Positions 43,822-48,696 of a stretch of 48,696 nt of DNA are shown here, piece by piece. The stretch is from Pseudomonas sp. UBA2684 (lineage in GTDB: Bacteria; Pseudomonadota; Gammaproteobacteria; Pseudomonadales; Pseudomonadaceae). Made by a program: the position numbers and the translations under genes. Location: positions 1-48,696 of the forward strand of contig DELY01000010.1 in the NCBI GenBank assembly GCA_002354655.1, given 5' to 3'. Numbering within the stretch: position 1 is the stretch's first letter; each line of letters opens with the position of its first letter. The notes under the pieces are model-generated. The model had not been told where the DNA came from, did not search any database, and saw nothing but the letters and a program-made list of their open reading frames with translations.

Positions 43822-44622
43822 TTAGCGTGTGGCACCGATCATCCAGGGTTCGTGACGCTGACCGAATGCCACCTGCGCCTGCACGCGCAAGCGGCCCTCA
43901 CGGTAGCCAACGCCCTGCTGCCAGCCGGCGAATGCCGCGCGCAAGGCCGGCGGCACGCTGATGCGTGAAATCTCCGCCTGGATGCTCGCGGTGTAGTGCG
44001 GCCCCGTGTTGCCGCTGCGGTGATACGGCTTCAAGCGCCCGGCCAGCAACACATGGCGCTGCCGATCCGGATACTGCGCGCGCAACGCCTCGGCATCGAG
44101 CCCCGCATCGATCAGGAACAAGCGGCTGGCGTAACGCTCTTCCTGTTCCTGTTGTTCGCGCAGGGCATCACGCTGGCGTTGCAGCTCCTGATCGTCCGGG
44201 CGCGCTTGCACGCGCTCCTGCGCCTCGGCCAGCGCGTGCTGCGCGCGCTGCACCTGGCGCCGGTAGGCCGGACCATCGAGTTCCAATACCAACCAGACGG
44301 GGCGCGCCAGCTGGCGACTGAAACGCTCCGCGCCATCGGCCGGCACCCGGAAACCCAAGGCGCGCAGCTTGCTCTCATGCAACCAGTCGAGCTGACCCGT
44401 CTCATTCGCCTGACGCCACATCAGCTCCAGGCGCAACCCACTGTTGTCCTCGCGGTGCAGCCAATCGCCATACGGCAGGTACAGCTCGCGCTCACTCAGC
44501 GTAAGAAGGCTCTGCGGCGTACCGCTGCGGTTGTAGTAAACCCCGACCAGGGCCACAGCATTGCTCAACACGATCAGCGTCAACGCCAACCCGAGCCAAG
44601 CCCGTGTGCTCAGCGTCTTCAT
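43822..44622 (-). CDS. DUF4824-type protein with N-terminal anchor
   Basis: 266 residues with one hydrophobic segment at about 9-29 (WLGLALTLIVLSNAVALVGVYY) and a periplasmic remainder, including a strongly charged coiled-coil-like stretch (about 125-165, EAQERVQARPDDQELQRQRD). The pattern fits the uncharacterised DUF4824 family, which sits beside DUF2157 genes in Pseudomonas. It is the downstream partner of the next gene: its start overlaps the partner's stop (ATGA), so the two work together, perhaps in one envelope complex. Function unknown. Confidence 0.8.
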   Translation of the reverse strand: MKTLSTRAWLGLALTLIVLSNAVALVGVYYNRSGTPQSLLTLSERELYLPYGDWLHREDNSGLRLELMWRQANETGQLDWLHESKLRALGFRVPADGAERFSRQLARPVWLVLELDGPAYRRQVQRAQHALAEAQERVQARPDDQELQRQRDALREQQEQEERYASRLFLIDAGLDAEALRAQYPDRQRHVLLAGRLKPYHRSGNTGPHYTASIQAEISRISVPPALRAAFAGWQQGVGYREGRLRVQAQVAFGQRHEPWMIGATR

Positions 44623-45686
44623 TGCTCACCTCCCAGGCCGCGCTTGCGCCAGCGTTGCAGCAGCACCAGAAGCACCACCGAGAGCGCACCGAGCAACAGG
44701 AAGAACAGGTATTTGGGCAGCAGCTCCCACCACCAGTCGAACAGCCTGGCGTAGAGGAAAATCACCGCGAACACCAGGCCGAGATTGACCACTTCCGGCC
44801 AGCCGCGGCGAATCCCCAGCCAGATGGCCAGCCCGGCCAGCCCGAAGCTGAGCACCCGGTAGAGCGATTCGATCAGTGCGCTCGACCACGGCAAGTAACT
44901 CGCCTCGCCCCAATAGGACAGCAGCAATACCGGCACGAACAGGGCCAGCAACGCCATGCTGCGGTACAGGCTGGCAAACCCGCTGTAGCGCGACTGATCG
45001 CTCAGCAACGGCATGCCGAACAGCAGCAACGCCACCGGCAGGAAATTCTCCGGCCGCTCGCCCAGGCTCAACCAGTAGAAGCCGCCCCAGGCATTCACCC
45101 GCGCGGCGACGAACAGCCCCAGACACAGGATGCCGACCCCCAGCAACAGACGCTGGTTGCACTGGTAGGCCAGCAAAAAAGCCAACGCGCCCCAGGGCAG
45201 CAGGGCCTTGTCCGAAGGGGTGATGTTGAAAATCTGCCCGAGCATCGCCAGGTTCAGCACGAAGCACACGAAGCTCAGCAGCGCCGCCAGTTTGACGTAG
45301 TAGCCCGAAGAGTCGCGCGCCCGCACCCAGAACGTCAGCAGCACACTGCCCAGGGCACTGCCGAGCAGGATCGCCACCTGCGCTACCTCGCCGAACAGCC
45401 CCCAGAACTGGTAGAACAAAAAGAACAGCCCGGTCGCCAACGCCAGGGCGCCGAACAACGAAGCAATCCGCATACCCAGCGACAACTGACGCGAGCGCGC
45501 ATCGGCGTCGATATCCAGGCTGCTGGCGTAATGGTTGAGCAGGCGCTGGTGATAATGGCTGATCGCGCTGCGCTGCTCCGGCGCCAGGCTGACCACCTGC
45601 TCGGCCTGCAACTGCGCCAGCTCCTGCTGGAAGGCACGTATCCGGTCGGCGCGCTGCTGCGCCTGCTCACGGGTTGGATTGGACAT
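44619..45686 (-). CDS. DUF2157-type polytopic membrane protein
   Basis: 355 residues. A soluble N-terminus of about 70 residues, then about ten hydrophobic segments, starting at LGMRIASLFGALALATGLFFLFYQFW. Fits the DUF2157 family; function unknown. The ATG at 45686 gives the sensible N-terminus; the Shine-Dalgarno (AGGAG) lies about 12 bases away, rather far. A longer frame to 45788 adds unrelated residues. Operon with the DUF4824 gene. Divergent from the lipoprotein gene. Confidence 0.8.
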   Translation of the reverse strand: MSNPTREQAQQRADRIRAFQQELAQLQAEQVVSLAPEQRSAISHYHQRLLNHYASSLDIDADARSRQLSLGMRIASLFGALALATGLFFLFYQFWGLFGEVAQVAILLGSALGSVLLTFWVRARDSSGYYVKLAALLSFVCFVLNLAMLGQIFNITPSDKALLPWGALAFLLAYQCNQRLLLGVGILCLGLFVAARVNAWGGFYWLSLGERPENFLPVALLLFGMPLLSDQSRYSGFASLYRSMALLALFVPVLLLSYWGEASYLPWSSALIESLYRVLSFGLAGLAIWLGIRRGWPEVVNLGLVFAVIFLYARLFDWWWELLPKYLFFLLLGALSVVLLVLLQRWRKRGLGGEQ

Positions 45687-45882
45687 ACAGACCGGGCTCT
45701 CCTTGGCTCGCAACGGCGCGATGCTGACAGAGTAGCGCCAGCGCAACCCACCTGAGGCAAAACACCCAACGACAAACGCCCAGATCAAGAACGCGCCACC
45801 CGCTTGCGCGACGCAAAACCTTGGACTTATCTACAGCGCATGGCGACTAGCCATTACCCACCACGCTCGACAGGGAGTCACC

Positions 45883-46938
45883 ATGCGCAAGCTCGTCGCC
45901 ATATCCGTCGCCGTCTCTGCGTTATCGCTCAACGGCTGCACACTCTTCGGCTATTACCAGGAGCTGGAAGCCGAAACGCGCATCGTGACCCGAACCCCTA
46001 TGACGGAAACGCTCACGCTGACCGAGAAAGCCGGCAGCTCGAGCACCGAAAAAGAAGTCTTGAAGCACTTCACCGCCGTGTGCCCCGAGGCCAGCCCAGA
46101 CGCCCTGAAAACCTTTGCCGCCAGCGCCGCCGCCAAGCATGAGGCCGTCGAAATAGCCGCCGCCTTCCAAGAGTCGGGAGCGAACATAGGCCTGCGCACC
46201 CACAGCATCCAATTGCTCCGGGATCAGCTCTATAGCATCTGCCAGGCCTATGCCAACCGTGGCATCTCCAAATCCGCCTACCAGATGATGCTGACCCGCA
46301 ACCAACGCAATACCGTGGCGCTGATGGCCATCGAACAACTGACCGGCGTGGTGCGCAGCCCCAATGTCACGCTCAGCAGCCAAAGCAGCGCCGAAGTGGC
46401 GGCCGACCTCGGCAAAACCGCCGAGGTCATCGCCGAGCAAAAGGCAAAATTCAACGCCCTGAGCGAGACCGAACAAAAGGCGCCTAACGGCGTGAGCCTG
46501 AAGAACACCATCGAGAGCCTGGAGAAAGGCCTGCAGACGCGCAGACAGGCTTTCGCCGAGAACAAAACCACCGTCGAAAGCGCAACCCCTGCCAGCACCT
46601 TTACGCCGAATGACCAGACCATACAAACCGTCACTCAGGCCGTGAAAGAGGTCGCTCTTAATATCCTGAACGCTGACGACAAGACCTATATCTGCCTGGA
46701 TATCCTCAATAGCAAACTGGCGGGAGAGCCAAACATCAAGGCCGCCTGCTTGGCACAACTAGAAAACGTCATAAACAACGATACCGCTGTGCAAATCGCA
46801 CCCATGACGCTGGAAGAACAGCTCGCCGCACTGAGCAGAACCATCCACCTGTCTCATACCCAGGCGCAAAAGGCGCAGACTCAGGAAAAACAGGCCAGAG
46901 AAGCGGCGCAAACCACCGCACCTAAGCCCACGAACTAA
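45883..46938 (+). CDS. Orphan lipoprotein with alpha-helical body
   Basis: 351 residues. Lipoprotein signal with NGC lipobox (MRKLVAISVAVSALSLNGC, lipidated Cys19). The mature protein is predicted mostly helical, with a Gln/Lys-rich C-terminal stretch (HTQAQKAQTQEKQAREAAQ), and three later cysteines. No family recognised. GGGAG precedes the ATG. It converges on the thioesterase gene: their stop codons overlap at 46935-46938. Codon use is less GC-rich than in the flanking genes, which may point to a recent acquisition. Confidence 0.75.
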   Translation: MRKLVAISVAVSALSLNGCTLFGYYQELEAETRIVTRTPMTETLTLTEKAGSSSTEKEVLKHFTAVCPEASPDALKTFAASAAAKHEAVEIAAAFQESGANIGLRTHSIQLLRDQLYSICQAYANRGISKSAYQMMLTRNQRNTVALMAIEQLTGVVRSPNVTLSSQSSAEVAADLGKTAEVIAEQKAKFNALSETEQKAPNGVSLKNTIESLEKGLQTRRQAFAENKTTVESATPASTFTPNDQTIQTVTQAVKEVALNILNADDKTYICLDILNSKLAGEPNIKAACLAQLENVINNDTAVQIAPMTLEEQLAALSRTIHLSHTQAQKAQTQEKQAREAAQTTAPKPTN

Positions 46939-47375
46939 TCGGCGCCGTGCGCCAGATTCGCCATGGCCGCGCGCAACCGCTCCGGGATCGGCAGCGGCCG
47001 ATTGGTTTGTCTATCGACGAACACATGGACGAAACGCCCGGCCGCGCAGGCCTCCTCTTCACCGGCCTTGAACACCGCCAGTTCATATTGCACCGAGCTG
47101 TTGCCCAGTTTGCCGACGCGCAGGCCAATCTCGATGGCATCGGGGAAGGCGATGGAGGCGAAGTAATCGCAGCTGGAACTGACCACGAAACCGACCACCC
47201 CGCCGTTGTGGATATCCAGACCGCCGACCTCGATCAGGTAGGCATTCACCGCGCTGTCGAAGTAGCTGTAATAGGTGACGTTATTTACATGGCCGTATAC
47301 ATCGTTGTCGTGCCAGCGCGTGGTGATCGGCTGAAAGTGCCGGTAGTCGCGGCGCAGGTGTTGAGGGGGGGTCAT
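46935..47375 (-). CDS. 4-hydroxybenzoyl-CoA-thioesterase-family acyl-CoA thioesterase
   Basis: 146-residue hotdog-fold enzyme. The signature TRWHDNDVYGHVNNVTYYSYFD (Asp-x-Asp then GHVNN) at about 19-40 is that of the YbgC/4HBT group, with the catalytic Asp in HDND. It hydrolyses acyl-CoA or aromatic acyl-CoA thioesters. Normal family length. Upstream of it on the same strand is the alcohol dehydrogenase, separated by a large perfect hairpin. PA5185 is the P. aeruginosa positional equivalent as I recall. Confidence 0.9.
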   Translation of the reverse strand: MTPPQHLRRDYRHFQPITTRWHDNDVYGHVNNVTYYSYFDSAVNAYLIEVGGLDIHNGGVVGFVVSSSCDYFASIAFPDAIEIGLRVGKLGNSSVQYELAVFKAGEEEACAAGRFVHVFVDRQTNRPLPIPERLRAAMANLAHGAD

Positions 47376-47410
47376 CGGGAGTCCTTAGAGTGGGCGGCAG
47401 AGCAGAAGCG

Positions 47411-47470
47411 TCGCGGCTAAAGCCCCTCCCACGGGGCATAGCGCGCCTGTGGGAGGGGCTTTAGCCGCGA
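47411..47470. repeat. REP-type element with perfect 22-bp stem
   Basis: Two perfect 22-bp arms at 47411-47432 and 47449-47470 (left arm starts TCGCGGCTAAAG, right arm ends CTTTAGCCGCGA) surround a 16-base centre. This GGGAGGGGCTTTAGCCGCGA unit is a widespread Pseudomonas REP. It lies between the thioesterase and dehydrogenase genes and probably ends or stabilises the dehydrogenase mRNA. Confidence 0.8.
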
Positions 47471-47477
47471 AATGGCC

Positions 47478-48641
47478 TCAATAGGCCACCTGATAAATCG
47501 CCAGAGCATGTTCCTCGGTCATTTCCCGTGGGTTATTGACCAGCAGGCGCTGTTGCAGCATGGCGTCGGCGGCCAGTTGTTGCAGCATGGCCTGCGGCAC
47601 GCCGGCATCGCGCAGACGCGTCGGCAGGCCGCTGCGTTCGCTGAAATCGGCCAGGGCGAGGATGAACTGCTCGGTCTGGTCCATGGCGCTGCCAGCGCGC
47701 AACGAGTCGCCGAGCACCAATGGCGCCAGTTCGGCGTACAGCGGCGCTGCCACACTGGCGTTGAAGCCGAGCACGTGCGGCAGCACCAGGGCATTGGAAA
47801 GGCCATGCGGAATATGGAAATGCCCGCCCAGCGGATAGGCCAGCGCATGCACCGCCGCCACTGGCGCGTTGGCGAAGGCCTGGCCGGCCAGACAAGCGCC
47901 GAGCAGCATGGCCTGGCGTGCTTCGCGGTTGCCGCCGTTGTGCACCGCCTCGTCGAGGTTGGCGGCCAGCAGGCGTAGCGCCTCGCGGGCGAGCAGATCG
48001 GACAGTGGGTTCTTCTTCAGCGCGCTGGTGTAGGCCTCGATGGCGTGCACCATGGCATCGATCCCCGTGGCGGCGGTCACCGCCGGCGGCAGGCCGAGGG
48101 TTAGGTCAGCGTCGAGCAGCGCCAGGTCCGGCAGCAACAGCGGCGACACCACCCCCAGCTTGGTGGTGGCGCCGGTGGTGACAATCGCCACCGGGGTGAC
48201 TTCCGAACCGGTGCCGGCGGTGGTCGGCACCTGAATCAACGGCAGGCGCTGGCCCTTGGCGTTGCCGACGCCGTAGAGGTCTTGCAGCGTCTGTTGGCAG
48301 TCTGGATGCGCCAGCAGGGCCACCAGTTTGGCCACGTCCATCGAGCTGCCGCCACCGAAGCCGACGATCAGCTCGGCCTTGAGTGCCTTAGCCTGCGCCA
48401 CGGCGTTGAGCACGATGGCTTCCGGCGGATCGGCGAGCACCTGGTCGTAGACCTGCACGGTCATGCCGGCGCTGATAAAACCGGGCAGCACCTCGGCGAG
48501 CAAGCCGAGCTTGGTGATGCCAGGGTCGGTGACGATCAGCACCCGCTGCGCGCCGCGCTCACGGCACAGCTCGGCCAGACGTCGGGACGCGCCGGTCTCG
48601 CAGAGAATCTGCGCGGTGGTGGCAAAACTAAAGGGCAGCAT
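47478..48641 (-). CDS. Iron-containing alcohol dehydrogenase
   Basis: 387 residues, group III metal-dependent alcohol dehydrogenase. The coenzyme loop GGGSSMDVAK (96-105) and the metal-binding histidines in AVHALAYPLGGHFHIPHGLSNALVLPHV are intact. Substrate could be a short or medium primary alcohol; it is not known. The ATG at 48641 has GAGGAAG 6 bases upstream, inside a CA-rich motif that suggests post-transcriptional control. PA5186 is the positional equivalent from memory. Confidence 0.93.
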   Translation of the reverse strand: MLPFSFATTAQILCETGASRRLAELCRERGAQRVLIVTDPGITKLGLLAEVLPGFISAGMTVQVYDQVLADPPEAIVLNAVAQAKALKAELIVGFGGGSSMDVAKLVALLAHPDCQQTLQDLYGVGNAKGQRLPLIQVPTTAGTGSEVTPVAIVTTGATTKLGVVSPLLLPDLALLDADLTLGLPPAVTAATGIDAMVHAIEAYTSALKKNPLSDLLAREALRLLAANLDEAVHNGGNREARQAMLLGACLAGQAFANAPVAAVHALAYPLGGHFHIPHGLSNALVLPHVLGFNASVAAPLYAELAPLVLGDSLRAGSAMDQTEQFILALADFSERSGLPTRLRDAGVPQAMLQQLAADAMLQQRLLVNNPREMTEEHALAIYQVAY

Positions 48642-48645
48642 GGGC

Positions 48646-48664
48646 GCTTCCTCTTGTTGTTGTG
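48646..48664 (-). promoter_or_regulatory. Hfq/Crc-type CA motif at the alcohol dehydrogenase ribosome site
   Basis: On the minus strand ACACAACAACAAGAGGAAGC contains AACAACAA (48661-48654), the known Hfq-Crc target pattern in Pseudomonas, directly before the Shine-Dalgarno GAGGAAG. The last 15 bases are identical to those before dctP. Repression by Hfq/Crc in the presence of preferred carbon sources is inferred. Confidence 0.6.
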
Positions 48665-48696
48665 TGATGTACGTGTAGAAGCCAGCTTGCTGGCGA

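Overview
The window is a Pseudomonas chromosome segment. It has high GC, GC-rich third codon positions, REP-type palindromes, and a gene order from about 21.2 kb to the end that resembles the PA5161-PA5186 stretch of P. aeruginosa as I remember it (rml genes, dctB-dctD-dctPQM, fabY, cysQ, nudE, yrfG-type nucleotidase, LysR, fdhD, formate-dehydrogenase-like protein, thioesterase, iron alcohol dehydrogenase). I do not assign a species.

Region 1 (1-4.2 kb) is accessory DNA, visibly poorer in GC than the rest. It holds a PIN-like protein gene, the truncated end of an IS3-family insertion sequence, and a tightly packed three-gene minus-strand operon: a TIGR04255-type protein, a helix-turn-helix protein and a protein with WLQGD and SHSC motifs. 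A 9-bp sequence occurs three times at the operon promoter and leader, which looks like autoregulation. This operon is the best candidate here for an undescribed system. A gene-poor junction with a rho-independent terminator follows.

Region 2 (4.2-20.8 kb, minus strand) is one long operon matching pslA to pslL of the Psl biofilm exopolysaccharide in order: initiating glycosyltransferase, PMI/GMP enzyme, glycosyltransferases, outer-membrane export lipoprotein, chain-length protein, glycoside hydrolase, polymerase, MurJ-type flippase and acyltransferase. Two genes interrupt the canonical order: a left-handed beta-helix acetyltransferase between pslJ and pslK, and a small secreted protein between pslK and pslL. 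Divergent from it across a 428-bp intergenic region are rmlB, rmlA, rmlC and rmlD, which make dTDP-L-rhamnose, a Psl precursor. The precursor pathway and the polymer machinery therefore sit back to back.

Region 3 (24.7-31.4 kb) encodes C4-dicarboxylate sensing and uptake: the DctB/DctD two-component system, then DctP, DctQ and DctM of a TRAP transporter behind a near-consensus sigma-54 promoter.

Region 4 (31.5-38.6 kb) has an acyl-CoA synthetase divergent from fabY (beta-ketoacyl-ACP synthase), then cysQ and nudE divergent from a HAD nucleotidase and a LysR regulator. Region 5 (38.9-48.6 kb) has fdhD with a molybdopterin oxidoreductase, two related glycine-zipper secreted proteins with basic, His-rich tails, a DUF2157/DUF4824 pair, an orphan lipoprotein, a 4HBT thioesterase and an iron alcohol dehydrogenase. 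The dctP and alcohol dehydrogenase leaders share an identical 15-mer resembling a Hfq/Crc catabolite-repression target.
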